Shown here in pieces: positions 54,726 through 64,000 of a DNA stretch of 64,000 nucleotides. How positions within the stretch are numbered: position 1 is the first letter of the stretch; each line of letters starts with the position of its first letter. Origin of the DNA: Paracoccaceae bacterium (lineage in GTDB: Bacteria; Pseudomonadota; Alphaproteobacteria; Rhodobacterales; Rhodobacteraceae); NCBI GenBank assembly GCA_021741245.1, contig JAIOYF010000010.1:1-64000 (forward strand), in the 5' to 3' direction. The translations under genes and the position numbers were made by a program. The notes under the pieces are model-generated. The model was not told the DNA's origin. It saw nothing but the letters and a program-made list of their open reading frames with translations, and did no database searches.

Positions 54726-56164
54726 TGCCGCTTTGGACCTCTGCCGATGCAGCAACCGCCACGGGTGGGCATGTGACCTGCGAATGGCACGCAAATGGCG
54801 TGTCGATTGACACCCGCACGATCCGGCCCGGTGATCTGTTTGTGGCGCTGAAAGATGTGCGTGATGGCCATGATTTTGTGGCTGCCGCCCTGCAAAAGGG
54901 TGCGGCGGCGGCGCTAGTCAGCCATCGCCCGGAAGGCGTGGCCGAAGATGCGCCCTTGTTGATCGTGGGCGATGTGCTGCGCGGGTTGGAGGATCTGGGT
55001 CGCTTTGCCCGTGCCCGCACGCGTGCAAGGGTTGTTGGTGTGACCGGGTCGGTCGGCAAGACCAGCACCAAGGAAATGCTGCGCGCCATTCTGGGCGGGC
55101 AGGGCCGGGTTCACGCCGCCGAGGCCAGCTATAACAACCATTGGGGCGTGCCCCTGACGCTGGCGCGGATGCCTGCGGATGCCGATTTTGCGGTGATCGA
55201 GATCGGCATGAACCACCCCGGTGAGATTGCCCCCCTTGCGCGGATGGCGCAACTGCATGTGGCCATGATCACCATTGTCGCCCCCGCCCATCTGGAGGCC
55301 TTTGAGAGCATCGAGGGCATCGCCCATGAAAAGGCTGCGATCTTTGACGGGCTTTTGCCCGGCGGGACGGCCATCGTGAACGCCGATCTAGAAACGACGC
55401 CGATCTTGATGGCAAAGGCGCGTTCGGTTGGGGCCGTGGCCCTGTCGTTTGGTGTGGCGCCGACGGCTGAGTATCATCTGATCGAGGCGCGGGCGGTGAA
55501 TGACAGCACGGTGGTGAAAGCCACGCGCCAAGGGGCGCCTGTCTTGTTCAAGGTCTTGTCACCGGGCAAACACTTTGCCGCCAATGCCCTTGGCGCGCTG
55601 GCCGTGGCCGAGGCGCTTGGCTGTGATCCCGTGGTGGCCGCCTGTGACATGGGCCTGTGGCAACCGCCTGCAGGGCGTGGCACGCGCGAGACGATCCTTT
55701 TGGACCCGGTGGATGAGACGACCTTTGATCTGTTTGACGACGCGTTCAACGCCAATCCGGCCTCGATGGCGGCCAGCCTTGACGTGCTGATTGCAGCACA
55801 GCCCAAAGATGGGATTGGTCGTGTCGGGCAAGGTCGCAGGATCGCGGTTTTGGGCGATATGCTGGAACTTGGCCCGACGGAAGAGGCCCTGCACGCGGCC
55901 ATTGCCCGCCATCCGGGGCTGAGTGCCGTGCATGTGATCCATTGTGTCGGCCCAAGGATGCGTGCGCTTTACGCGGCATTGCCCCGCGCGCAGCGTGGCC
56001 ACTGGGTGGAGACTGCCCCCGACCTTGCCGAACAGGTCCGCCATCTGATCGACGCGGGCGATATTGTTCTGGTCAAAGGCTCCAAAGGCGCAAAGGTCAG
56101 TCTGGTCGTTGACGCTCTGCGCAAAATGGGCCAAGGCACCGCCGAAAGAGAAGGAACCGCGTAA
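54725..56164 (+). CDS. murF: UDP-MurNAc-tripeptide:D-Ala-D-Ala ligase MurF
   Basis: A 479-residue Mur ligase: RVVGVTGSVGKTSTKEMLRA, then ASYNNHWGVPLTLARMPADA and MNHPGEIAPLARMAQLHVAM. It attaches D-Ala-D-Ala to the UDP-MurNAc-tripeptide. Its ATG overlaps the murE stop and mraY starts directly after its stop. Confidence 0.96.
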   Translation: MPLWTSADAATATGGHVTCEWHANGVSIDTRTIRPGDLFVALKDVRDGHDFVAAALQKGAAAALVSHRPEGVAEDAPLLIVGDVLRGLEDLGRFARARTRARVVGVTGSVGKTSTKEMLRAILGGQGRVHAAEASYNNHWGVPLTLARMPADADFAVIEIGMNHPGEIAPLARMAQLHVAMITIVAPAHLEAFESIEGIAHEKAAIFDGLLPGGTAIVNADLETTPILMAKARSVGAVALSFGVAPTAEYHLIEARAVNDSTVVKATRQGAPVLFKVLSPGKHFAANALGALAVAEALGCDPVVAACDMGLWQPPAGRGTRETILLDPVDETTFDLFDDAFNANPASMAASLDVLIAAQPKDGIGRVGQGRRIAVLGDMLELGPTEEALHAAIARHPGLSAVHVIHCVGPRMRALYAALPRAQRGHWVETAPDLAEQVRHLIDAGDIVLVKGSKGAKVSLVVDALRKMGQGTAEREGTA

Positions 56165-57235
56165 ATGTTGTATCTGCTGACCGAGTACGATTTCTTCAAC
56201 ATCTTTCGGTATATCACCGTTCGGGCGGGCGGAGCCTTTTTGACGGCGCTGATCTTTGGATTCATGTTCGGTCGCCCGCTGATCAACATCTTGCGCCGCC
56301 GTCAGGGCAAGGGGCAACCGATCCGAGACGATGGTCCGGCCAGCCATTTCGCCAAAGCGGGCACGCCCACGATGGGTGGTCTGTTGATCCTGTCGGCGCT
56401 GCTGTTTTCGGCGCTGGTCTGGGCGCGGTTGGACAACCCCTATGTCTGGATCGTGCTTTTGGTCACGATTGCGTTTGGCATGATCGGTTTTGCCGATGAC
56501 TATGCCAAGGTGACCAAGCAAAATACCAAGGGCGTTTCGGGAAAGGTTCGCTTTTCGCTGGGCTTGTTGATCGCTGCGTTGGCGACCTATGCGGCGTCGG
56601 CCTTTCATCCGGCCGATCTGGCCAACCAGTTGGCCTTTCCGGTTTTCAAGGATCTTTTGCTGAACCTTTCGTGGTTCTTCATCGCCTTTGGCATGATCGT
56701 GATCGTGGGGGCGGCGAATGCGGTCAATCTGACAGATGGTCTGGACGGACTGGCGATCATGCCCGTGATCATTGCGGCGGGAACCTTTGGGGTGATCGCC
56801 TATGTCGTCGGCAACTTTAACTACACCGATTATCTGGGGGTTCACTTTGTTCCCGGCACGGGGGAATTGCTGATCATCTGCGCGGCCATTGCGGGCGGGG
56901 GCTTGGGCTTTTTGTGGTATAACGCGCCACCTGCCGCCGTTTTCATGGGGGATACCGGAAGCCTTGCCTTGGGCGGTGCCCTTGGCGCGATTGCCGTGTG
57001 CATCAAGCATGAGCTGGTTCTTGGCATTGTGGGCGGGCTGTTTGTGGTGGAGGCGATGAGTGTCATCATTCAGGTCGCCTATTTCAAACGCACGGGCAAG
57101 CGCGTGTTTCTGATGGCCCCGATCCACCACCATTTCGAGAAAAAGGGCTGGGCCGAGCCGCAGATCGTGATCCGGTTCTGGATCATCTCGCTGATCCTTG
57201 CGATGATCGGCCTTGCAACGCTGAAGGTGCGTTGA
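56165..57235 (+). CDS. mraY: phospho-N-acetylmuramoyl-pentapeptide transferase MraY
   Basis: A 356-residue polytopic membrane enzyme transferring phospho-MurNAc-pentapeptide to undecaprenyl phosphate (lipid I). Motifs: [40 protein letters not shown] with the catalytic Asp pair, [20 protein letters not shown], and [20 protein letters not shown]. In relatives murD follows; here murB comes 57 bp later. Confidence 0.97.
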   Translation: MLYLLTEYDFFNIFRYITVRAGGAFLTALIFGFMFGRPLINILRRRQGKGQPIRDDGPASHFAKAGTPTMGGLLILSALLFSALVWARLDNPYVWIVLLVTIAFGMIGFADDYAKVTKQNTKGVSGKVRFSLGLLIAALATYAASAFHPADLANQLAFPVFKDLLLNLSWFFIAFGMIVIVGAANAVNLTDGLDGLAIMPVIIAAGTFGVIAYVVGNFNYTDYLGVHFVPGTGELLIICAAIAGGGLGFLWYNAPPAAVFMGDTGSLALGGALGAIAVCIKHELVLGIVGGLFVVEAMSVIIQVAYFKRTGKRVFLMAPIHHHFEKKGWAEPQIVIRFWIISLILAMIGLATLKVR

Positions 57236-57292
57236 CCCAATGTCTGCCTGTGTAATCTTTGTTTGGCCGGCCCCTTGCGGGGGCATCAACGC

Positions 57293-58222
57293 ATGACGAA
57301 TGCAATTCCCACAGCGCGCGGCACCGTGACGCCCAACCGACCCTTGGCCGATCTGACATGGCTGCGCGTGGGCGGGCCTGCCGATTGGCTTTTTCAGCCT
57401 GCCGATGAGGCTGATCTGGCGGCCTTTCTGGCGGCCTTGCCCGCCGACCATCCGGTGTTTCCCATGGGCGTCGGATCGAACCTGATCGTGCGGGACGGGG
57501 GTATCCGTGCGGTGGTGATCCGACTTGGACGTGGGTTCAACACGATCACGGTCGAGGGGGACCGCGTGATCGCGGGGGCGGCGGCGCTGGATGCGCATGT
57601 GGCGCGAAAGGCAGCCGAGGCTGGGGTGGACCTGACCTTTTTGCGCACCATTCCGGGGTCCATCGGCGGCGCGGTGCGGATGAATGCGGGATGCTATGGT
57701 CAATACGTGGCCGATGTTCTGGAGGAGGTCCGGATCGTGACACGGCAGGGGCAGGTCATGACCTTGGCCGCATCAGCCCTTCACCTGCGCTACCGTCAAT
57801 CTGACCTTGCCGAAGGCGCGGTTGTGGTGGCGGCAGTGTTCCGCGCAGCGCGCGGGGAGCCTGCCGAACTTGCCGCCAAGATGGAGGACCAGATTGCCCG
57901 CCGGGATGCCAGCCAACCGACAAAGGATCGCAGCGCAGGCTCCACCTTTCGCAATCCGGTTGGCTATTCCTCAACCGGGCAGGCCGATGACCGCCATGAC
58001 CTGAAGGCGTGGAAGGTGATTGATGATGCGGGTCTGCGAGGGGCGACCCTTGGTGGCGCGCAGATGTCGCCCATGCACTCCAACTTCTTGATCAACGCGG
58101 GTGGCGCAACTGCCGCTGATCTGGAAAATCTGGGCGAGTTGGTGCGAAAAAGGGTTTTCCAAAACGCCGGGATCACGCTAGAGTGGGAAATCATGCGGGT
58201 AGGGGAACCTTACGCAAAATAA
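57293..58222 (+). CDS. murB: UDP-N-acetylenolpyruvoylglucosamine reductase MurB
   Basis: A 309-residue FAD enzyme reducing UDP-enolpyruvyl-GlcNAc. [38 protein letters not shown] for FAD binding, [31 protein letters not shown] with the catalytic Ser, and [20 protein letters not shown] fit a type I/IIa MurB. It directly follows mraY, without the usual murD-ftsW-murG-murC. Confidence 0.96.
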   Translation: MTNAIPTARGTVTPNRPLADLTWLRVGGPADWLFQPADEADLAAFLAALPADHPVFPMGVGSNLIVRDGGIRAVVIRLGRGFNTITVEGDRVIAGAAALDAHVARKAAEAGVDLTFLRTIPGSIGGAVRMNAGCYGQYVADVLEEVRIVTRQGQVMTLAASALHLRYRQSDLAEGAVVVAAVFRAARGEPAELAAKMEDQIARRDASQPTKDRSAGSTFRNPVGYSSTGQADDRHDLKAWKVIDDAGLRGATLGGAQMSPMHSNFLINAGGATAADLENLGELVRKRVFQNAGITLEWEIMRVGEPYAK

Positions 58223-58259
58223 CAATAATAACGGGCGATAATCGTCCGAGAGGCAGTAA

Positions 58260-59177
58260 ATGGCGGGAACATCTGGAAAGGTGTCTCGTGTGGCGGTTCT
58301 TATGGGCGGGCTTTCTGCGGAGCGGGAGGTCTCTCTTGTAACAGGCGAGTCCTGTGCAAAGGCGCTTCGCGAGGCTGGGTATGACGTGGTCGAGGTCGAT
58401 GCTGGCCGCGATCTTGTTGACAAATTGCTGACCATAAACCCCGATGTCGTCTTTAACGCCTTGCATGGCCGCTGGGGCGAAGATGGCTGTGTGCAGGGCA
58501 TTCTGGAATGGCTGCGCATTCCCTATACCCATTCTGGTGTGCTGGCCTCTAGCCTTGCGATGGACAAGCAGCGGACCAAGGACGTCTACCGTGCCGCCGG
58601 ATTGCCGGTGATGAGTTCGGTGATCGTTTCGCGCGATGCGGTCGCACAGGGCCATGTCTTGCCACCGCCCTATGTGGTCAAACCCAATAACGAAGGCTCC
58701 AGCGTGGGCGTCTATATCGTGCATCCGGGCAGCAATGCGCCGCGTCTGGCCGATACGATGCCCGATTTGGTGATGGTCGAAACCTATGCGCCGGGCCGTG
58801 AAATGTCGGTCAGCGTTCTGGGGGACCGGGCGCTTTGCGTGACCGACATCATCACCGATGGCTGGTATGACTATGACGCCAAGTACAAGCCCGGCGGTAG
58901 TTCGCACAAATTGCCTGCGGACCTGCCGCCCGAGGTTACAGCGGCCTGTCTGGACTATGCCTTGCGCGCGCACCATGCCCTTGGCTGCCGGGGGCTGAGC
59001 CGCACCGATTTTCGGTGGGATGAAAGCCGGGGTTTGGACGGGCTGATCTTGTTGGAAACCAACACCCAGCCCGGCATGACGCCCACATCGCTTTCGCCCG
59101 AACAAGCCGCGCATCTGGGCATGCCCTTCCCCGAGCTTTGCGCCTGGATTGTCGAGGATGCCTCATGCAACCGCTGA
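58260..59177 (+). CDS. ddl: D-alanine--D-alanine ligase
   Basis: A 305-residue ATP-grasp Ddl. [58 protein letters not shown] and [20 protein letters not shown] carry the usual substrate and ATP/Mg residues. It makes the D-Ala-D-Ala used by MurF. Its end overlaps the start of ftsQ by 13 bp. Confidence 0.96.
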   Translation: MAGTSGKVSRVAVLMGGLSAEREVSLVTGESCAKALREAGYDVVEVDAGRDLVDKLLTINPDVVFNALHGRWGEDGCVQGILEWLRIPYTHSGVLASSLAMDKQRTKDVYRAAGLPVMSSVIVSRDAVAQGHVLPPPYVVKPNNEGSSVGVYIVHPGSNAPRLADTMPDLVMVETYAPGREMSVSVLGDRALCVTDIITDGWYDYDAKYKPGGSSHKLPADLPPEVTAACLDYALRAHHALGCRGLSRTDFRWDESRGLDGLILLETNTQPGMTPTSLSPEQAAHLGMPFPELCAWIVEDASCNR

Positions 59178-60073
59178 CAAACCGTAGCCTGAGCGCGCAT
59201 CGCCCACCGCATTTGCGGCGGGATCCGGCCCCGACCAAATGGGCTTATCGGATGCAGCGGCTTTGGCTGACGCCGGTCTTTCGGGTGCTGTTCCGCTTTG
59301 GTCTGCCCACGGTTGTTGTGGCGCTGACGGCTGGCGTGGTTTTGATGGATGAAGGGCGGCGCGATGCCATTGCGGGCGGGATTGCCGGGCTGCGCGAAAC
59401 GTTTCAGAACCGGCCAGAGTTTATGGTCGGTCTTGTTTCCGTTGAAGGGGCCTCTACTGAACTCGCAGATGCCGTGCGGGCGCGGTTGAATATCTCGTTG
59501 CCGCAATCCTCATTCGACATTGATCTCGACGCCGCGCGTCTGCGCATCCAAGAGTTGGACGCCGTGGCGCAGGCTGATCTGATGGTGCGGGCAGGGGGGG
59601 TGTTGCAGGTTGCGATCACCGAGCGGGTTCCCGTTGTGCTGTGGCGCACGGAAGACGGGATCGAGATGCTGGATGCCACCGGGCATCGCGTGGCCAGTCT
59701 CATTTCGCGCTCAGACCGCCCTGACCTTCCGCTGATCGCAGGCGAGGGGGCTGATGCGGCCACGGTCGAGGCGATGGCGCTGTTGGCCGCGGCCAAGCCG
59801 ATCGAGGATCGGCTGCGCGGGCTGGTGCGCATTGGCGACCGACGCTGGGATCTGATCCTTGACCGCAATCAACGCATCCTTTTGCCCGAAACCAAGCCGG
59901 TTGCCGCGATTGAGCGGCTGATCGCCTTGCATCAGGCCAATGACCTTTTGGGCCGCGATATCTTTGCCGTGGACCTTCGAACGGAACACCGCCCTGTGCT
60001 GCGACTGGCGCCTTATGCGTTCAACCAGTTGCGGCAGACGCAGGGCATCGACACAAGCGGGAGCGACCTATGA
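59165..60073 (+). CDS. ftsQ: cell division protein FtsQ
   Basis: A 302-residue bitopic division protein: cytoplasmic N terminus, one span ([20 protein letters not shown]), a POTRA domain ([20 protein letters not shown]), and the FtsQ domain with [20 protein letters not shown] and [11 protein letters not shown] 59165 overlaps ddl. It recruits FtsL and other late divisome proteins. Confidence 0.94.
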   Translation: MQPLTNRSLSAHRPPHLRRDPAPTKWAYRMQRLWLTPVFRVLFRFGLPTVVVALTAGVVLMDEGRRDAIAGGIAGLRETFQNRPEFMVGLVSVEGASTELADAVRARLNISLPQSSFDIDLDAARLRIQELDAVAQADLMVRAGGVLQVAITERVPVVLWRTEDGIEMLDATGHRVASLISRSDRPDLPLIAGEGADAATVEAMALLAAAKPIEDRLRGLVRIGDRRWDLILDRNQRILLPETKPVAAIERLIALHQANDLLGRDIFAVDLRTEHRPVLRLAPYAFNQLRQTQGIDTSGSDL

Positions 60074-61401
60074 CCGATCTTTATCAGTCCCAACGTGCCA
60101 TGCGGAACATGCGCCGCGCCGCGATGCAGCGGGGGGTGATTGCGATTTTGGATATTGGCACGTCAAAGATCGCCTGCCTTGTGCTGCGCTTTGATGGGCC
60201 AAGCCCTGTTGCCGATGACAGTCTGGGGCCGATGGCGGGGCAATCGTCATTCCGGGTCATCGGGGCGGCGACAACCCGGTCACGGGGGGTGCGCTTTGGC
60301 GAAATCTCTGTGATGGCCGAGACCGAGCGTGCCGTTCGCACGGCGGTGCAAGCCGCGCAGAAGATGGCGAATGTGCGGGTTGATCACGTCATCGCGTGTT
60401 TTTCGGGTGCAGAGCCGCGCAGCTATGGTCTGGCGGGCGAAGTGGAGTTGGAAGACAGCGTCGTGACGGAACAGGATGTGGCCCGTGTGATGGCCGCCTG
60501 CGACGTGCCCGACATCGGCTATGGCCGCGAGGTGCTTCACGCACAGCCGGTGAACTTTGCCCTTGATCACCGCACAGGCCTTGGCGATCCGCGCGGGCAG
60601 ATTGGCAACCGTCTGGCCACCGATATGCACCTGTTGTCGATCGATGCGACGGTTGTGCAGAACATCTTGCACTGCATTCACCGCTGCGATCTGGAACTGG
60701 CTGGCCTTGCCTCGTCTGCCTATGTGTCGGGTATGGCGTCGCTGGTGGAGGATGAACAGGAACTGGGGGCCGCCTGTATCGACATGGGGGGCGGGTCCAC
60801 GGGCCTGTCGATCTTTATCAAAAAGCACATGATCTATAGTGATGCGGTGCGTCTGGGTGGCGATCACGTGACCTCGGATATCTCCAAGGGGTTGATGGTG
60901 CCTATGGCGGTGGCCGAGCGGATCAAGACCAAACATGGCGGCGTGCATGCGACAGGCATGGATGACCGCGAAATGATCGAAGTGGGCGGCGACAGTGGCG
61001 ATTGGGAAAAAGACCGGCGTCAGGTCAGCCGAACGGAACTGATCGGGATCATGCGCCCACGGGTCGAGGAAATTCTGGAAGAGGTGCGCGAGCGTCTGGA
61101 TGTTGCGGGCTTTGACAGCCTGCCCAGCCAGCAGATCGTGCTGACCGGGGGCGCAAGCCAGATCCCGGGGCTAGACGGGCTTGCAAGCCGAATCCTTGGC
61201 CAGCGCGTTCGTCTGGGGCGCCCGTTGCGGGTGCAGGGCCTGCCACAGGCGGCCACCGGTGCGGCGTTTTCTTCTTCGGTCGGGCTGTGCCTCTTTGCGG
61301 CCCATCCGCAAGATGAATGGTGGGACTTTGAGATTCCGGCCGAGCGTTACCCCGCGCGGTCGCTGAAGCGGGTTGTGAAATGGTTCAGGGACAACTGGTA
61401 A
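60070..61401 (+). CDS. ftsA: cell division protein FtsA
   Basis: A 443-residue actin-fold protein tethering FtsZ to the membrane. Phosphate-1 motif VIAILDIGTSKIACLVLRF, then MGGGSTGLSIFIKKHMIYSD (phosphate-2), IVLTGGASQIPGLDGLASRI (adenosine site), and an amphipathic C-terminal tail RSLKRVVKWFRDNW for membrane binding. It overlaps ftsQ by four bases. Confidence 0.97.
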   Translation: MTDLYQSQRAMRNMRRAAMQRGVIAILDIGTSKIACLVLRFDGPSPVADDSLGPMAGQSSFRVIGAATTRSRGVRFGEISVMAETERAVRTAVQAAQKMANVRVDHVIACFSGAEPRSYGLAGEVELEDSVVTEQDVARVMAACDVPDIGYGREVLHAQPVNFALDHRTGLGDPRGQIGNRLATDMHLLSIDATVVQNILHCIHRCDLELAGLASSAYVSGMASLVEDEQELGAACIDMGGGSTGLSIFIKKHMIYSDAVRLGGDHVTSDISKGLMVPMAVAERIKTKHGGVHATGMDDREMIEVGGDSGDWEKDRRQVSRTELIGIMRPRVEEILEEVRERLDVAGFDSLPSQQIVLTGGASQIPGLDGLASRILGQRVRLGRPLRVQGLPQAATGAAFSSSVGLCLFAAHPQDEWWDFEIPAERYPARSLKRVVKWFRDNW

Positions 61402-61625
61402 TCGCAATATCAAGGGGCAACGGCGAAATGCCGCTTAAATCGACGACAACGACCCCATATTTTGTGGCCAAACCGCGTTTTTTTCGTGACGCGCGGATTG
61501 GTTGTGAGTATCTTAAGGGATAATTCGGGGATGCCGCGTCCGGGACAGGCGCGCGTCTTCGGCAGAAATTGGCAAGGGCAGCAAGAAGAACTCTGGCGCC
61601 ACAACAATAGACAGGCGGATTTGCA

Positions 61626-63275
61626 ATGGCACTCAATCTCATCATGAATGCGCAGCGGGAAGAACTGAAGCCCCGGATCACCGTCTTTGGCGTGGGGGGT
61701 GCCGGCGGAAACGCTGTCAACAATATGATTGAGCAAAACCTTGAAGGGGTGGAGTTCGTTGTTGCAAATACGGATGCGCAGGCATTGCAGCAATCCAAGG
61801 CGACCGCCAAGATCCAGATGGGGATCAAGGTCACCGAAGGCTTGGGGGCAGGGGCCCGTCCGACCGTCGGGGCTGCCGCTGCGGAAGAGACCATTGAAGA
61901 GATCGTTGATCACCTTGCCGGGGCGCATATGTGCTTTATCACGGCAGGCATGGGCGGTGGCACCGGCACAGGGGCCGCGCCGATCATTGCGCAGGCCGCA
62001 CGTGAATTGGGTGTGCTGACCGTCGGCGTCGTGACCAAGCCCTTCCAGTTCGAGGGCAACAAGCGCATGAAGCAGGCCGAAGACGGCATTGAGGCGCTGC
62101 AAAAGGTGGTCGATACACTGATCATCATCCCGAACCAGAACCTGTTCCGTCTGGCCAATGAACGCACCACCTTTACCGAAGCCTTCGCCATGGCAGACGA
62201 CGTCTTGTATCAGGGCGTCAAGGGTGTGACCGATCTGATGGTGCGGCCCGGCCTGATCAACCTCGACTTTGCGGACGTGCGCGCCGTGATGGATGAGATG
62301 GGCAAGGCAATGATGGGAACGGGCGAGGCCACAGGCGAAAACCGTGCTGTTCAGGCCGCTGAAAAGGCCATCGCAAACCCGCTTCTGGACGAAATCAGCC
62401 TGAACGGGGCAAAGGGCGTTTTGATCAACATCACGGGTGGCTACGATCTGACCCTGTTCGAATTGGACGAAGCGGCCAATATCATCCGCGAGAAGGTGGA
62501 CCCAGACGCAAATATCATCGTCGGCTCGACCCTCGACACTTCTATGGAAGGCACATTGCGCGTGTCGGTCGTGGCAACGGGGATCGACGTTGCTGTGGCC
62601 AAGGCGGATATGCCCGTTGCCCGCCGTTCGATGGCCTCCCCATTGCCAAGCCAGTTCACGGCGCCTGTGCCAGAGCCAAAAAGAGAAGTTCCGCTGACGG
62701 TTCAGGTTGCGGCAAGTGCACCTGCGCCGGTCAGGGCGCCACAACCCGTGGCACAACAGTCGCATCTGTTTGAGGCGATGGATCAAAGCGAATATCAGCC
62801 TGAAGATGTTGTGGATGAGATGCCGGAACCGGCGTATCGCCCAGAACCTGTCGCCTATCAGCCCAGCCCATCGGCAGGCCGCTCTGTGGCAATGACCGAT
62901 GATGCAGCAGCCTTTGTGGCGCCACGTCCGCGCCAGCCCGGCTCTCCGTCGCCCGAGGCGCTTGCCCGTCTGCAGGCCGCTGTGTCAAAGTCGCCCGCGC
63001 AATATGGCCAGCAGCGCCCCGCCGCTGCCCCTGTGCAGCAACCTGCCGCCGCGGCACCGCGCGCCCCCGCAGAACAAGGTCAGCGTCCCCGCTTTGGCAT
63101 CGGTTCGTTGATCAACCGGATGGCCGGTGGTGGACATGGCGATGTGGCCGAGCGTCAGGCACCCGCCCCGTCGCGTCAGCAGCCGCCCGTCACATCCTAT
63201 GACGACGAGCAAGAATTGAGCGCGGATCAAGAGCGGATTGAGATTCCAGCCTTTCTGCGCCGTCAGGCAAACTGA
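61626..63275 (+). CDS. ftsZ: cell division protein FtsZ
   Basis: A 549-residue tubulin-like GTPase forming the Z ring. The GTP-binding tubulin signature is [12 protein letters not shown] (residues about 108-119), and the T7 loop is visible in [20 protein letters not shown]. After about residue 330 a long Pro/Ala/Gln-rich linker (about 200 residues) leads to the conserved tip [10 protein letters not shown] that binds FtsA and others. The long linker is typical of alphaproteobacteria. A 224-bp gap before ftsZ probably holds its own promoter. Confidence 0.97.
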   Translation: MALNLIMNAQREELKPRITVFGVGGAGGNAVNNMIEQNLEGVEFVVANTDAQALQQSKATAKIQMGIKVTEGLGAGARPTVGAAAAEETIEEIVDHLAGAHMCFITAGMGGGTGTGAAPIIAQAARELGVLTVGVVTKPFQFEGNKRMKQAEDGIEALQKVVDTLIIIPNQNLFRLANERTTFTEAFAMADDVLYQGVKGVTDLMVRPGLINLDFADVRAVMDEMGKAMMGTGEATGENRAVQAAEKAIANPLLDEISLNGAKGVLINITGGYDLTLFELDEAANIIREKVDPDANIIVGSTLDTSMEGTLRVSVVATGIDVAVAKADMPVARRSMASPLPSQFTAPVPEPKREVPLTVQVAASAPAPVRAPQPVAQQSHLFEAMDQSEYQPEDVVDEMPEPAYRPEPVAYQPSPSAGRSVAMTDDAAAFVAPRPRQPGSPSPEALARLQAAVSKSPAQYGQQRPAAAPVQQPAAAAPRAPAEQGQRPRFGIGSLINRMAGGGHGDVAERQAPAPSRQQPPVTSYDDEQELSADQERIEIPAFLRRQAN

Positions 63276-63297
63276 CATCTACCTGTAACACACTGCA

Positions 63298-63325
63298 CAA
63301 AAGGCCCGCATCACAGCGGGCCTTT
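63298..63325 (+). terminator. rho-independent terminator of ftsZ
   Basis: AAAAGGCCCGC, then an 8-nt loop, then GCGGGCCTTTT followed by CTTTT, starting 22 bp after the ftsZ stop. Confidence 0.85.
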
Positions 63326-63398
63326 TCTTTTATATCAGTATGTTACGCCCTTTTTTGAATGACACAGATCGTCACAAAGCGTGAGTTGGCAATTGCCC

Positions 63399-63412
63399 TT
63401 AACAAGCGTTAA
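63399..63412. promoter_or_regulatory. palindrome TTAAC-AAGC-GTTAA upstream of lpxC
   Basis: A perfect 5-bp inverted repeat with TTAA half-sites separated by 6 bp, close to but not equal to the CtrA consensus (TTAA-N7-TTAA). It lies 65 bp before the lpxC start, within the promoter region. Confidence 0.35.
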
Positions 63413-63476
63413 TACCTTTGGACGGGCCGGGTGGCCCCGTCTTTGCTATACCTTTGTGTCACCCTGAGGTTCGTGC

Positions 63477-64000
63477 TTGCAAAATACCTTGAAGTCAGCA
63501 GCGGTTTTTGAAGGGCGGGGTTTGCACTCGGGCAAGCCCGTTCGCTTGGTCGTGCGCCCTGCGTCCGCAAATTTCGGGATTTGGTTCAAGCGTGTTGATG
63601 TTGACGGACGTGACAGCATGATCGCGGCGCAATGGGATCAGGTTGTTCCCTCGCGGTTGTGCACGTTGATCCGCAACGAAGCCGGGGTCGAGGTTTCGAC
63701 GATCGAGCATGTCATGGCCGCCCTTGCCGGCTGCGCCGTGCACAATGCCCTGATCGAAATCGACGGACCGGAAGTGCCCATTCTTGACGGATCTGCCGTG
63801 CCGTTTGTGCAAGGCTTTCTTGCGCGGGGCCTGATCGAGCAGCTGGCTACGGTGCGGGCGATCAAGGTTCTTAAGACCGTCGAGGTCAGCGATGGGGATG
63901 CCATCGCGCGTCTAGAGCCAGCTGATATGCTGGAAATCGACTTCCAGATCGACTTTGCAGACCGCGCAATCGGGCGTCAGGAAAAGAGCCTGAACCTGTC
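63477..64000 (+). CDS. lpxC: UDP-3-O-acyl-N-acetylglucosamine deacetylase LpxC, N-terminal part
   Basis: The first about 174 residues of LpxC, the zinc deacetylase committing to lipid A synthesis; the gene runs off the window. The start reads LQNTLKSAAVFEGRGLHSGK from a TTG at 63477 behind GAGG (63466-63469). Family signatures are VFEGxGLHSG, STIEHVMAALAG with the zinc-binding His, and IEIDGPEVPILDGSAVPFVQ. Its place after ftsZ matches the alphaproteobacterial and gammaproteobacterial dcw order. Confidence 0.94.
   Translation, partial: MQNTLKSAAVFEGRGLHSGKPVRLVVRPASANFGIWFKRVDVDGRDSMIAAQWDQVVPSRLCTLIRNEAGVEVSTIEHVMAALAGCAVHNALIEIDGPEVPILDGSAVPFVQGFLARGLIEQLATVRAIKVLKTVEVSDGDAIARLEPADMLEIDFQIDFADRAIGRQEKSLNL

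Noticed and set aside
61513-61527. CtrA site in the ftsA-ftsZ gap
   Set aside because: TTAA-N7-TTCG has only one good half-site.

Overview
The window looks like a chromosomal segment of a Rhodobacteraceae (Rhodobacterales, Alphaproteobacteria) species. The basis is high G+C, an alphaproteobacterial-type division and cell wall (dcw) cluster ending in a long FtsZ followed by lpxC, CobS/CobT of the aerobic cobaltochelatase, tripartite tricarboxylate (TTT) transporters, and a DUF1127 gene followed by an array of CUCCUCCC hairpins of the kind described in Rhodobacter as CcsR or 'cuckoo' RNAs. Identifications come from reading motifs only; no database search was run.

Layout. 1-2180: the end of an IS3-type element and a DUF6880-like protein. 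2181-9942: a LysR regulator divergent from a catabolic cluster (2-hydroxyacid dehydrogenase, RraA-like protein, TctC, TctB, TctA, amidohydrolase, and a second tctC carrying an in-frame TAA). 9943-16680: a decayed accessory region holding a lone Xre/ParS-type antitoxin, an IS66 fragment, a 3'-truncated nuclease-NTPase gene resembling antiphage STAND proteins, and an orphan tniQ with an in-frame TAG. It ends at a CAU-anticodon tRNA gene. 16681-46782: core metabolism: purMN, RNase D, sufE, aminopeptidase P, cobT and cobS, msrB, a J-domain protein, bolA, glcB with a GlcG-like protein and a peroxiredoxin, an ArsR-SRPBCC operon, photolyase with a DUF2256 mini-gene, a membrane-anchored hydrolase, tRNA-Gly, pyruvate carboxylase, a MarR/MFS efflux pair, a UvrD-type helicase and BenE.

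46846-47547 (minus strand): a DUF1127 gene followed by ten hairpins that each expose the anti-Shine-Dalgarno motif CCUCCUCCC in the loop, with three spacer hairpins lacking the motif between them. The last hairpin doubles as a terminator. This is the most striking non-coding structure in the window.

47801-64000: mrp, then a 660-bp non-coding region with 10-bp-periodic TGGGN repeats (candidate MraZ operators), then mraZ-rsmH-ftsL-ftsI-murE-murF-mraY-murB-ddl-ftsQ-ftsA-ftsZ and the start of lpxC. The murD-ftsW-murG-murC block usually found between mraY and murB is absent, so those essential genes must lie elsewhere or have been lost at an assembly join.
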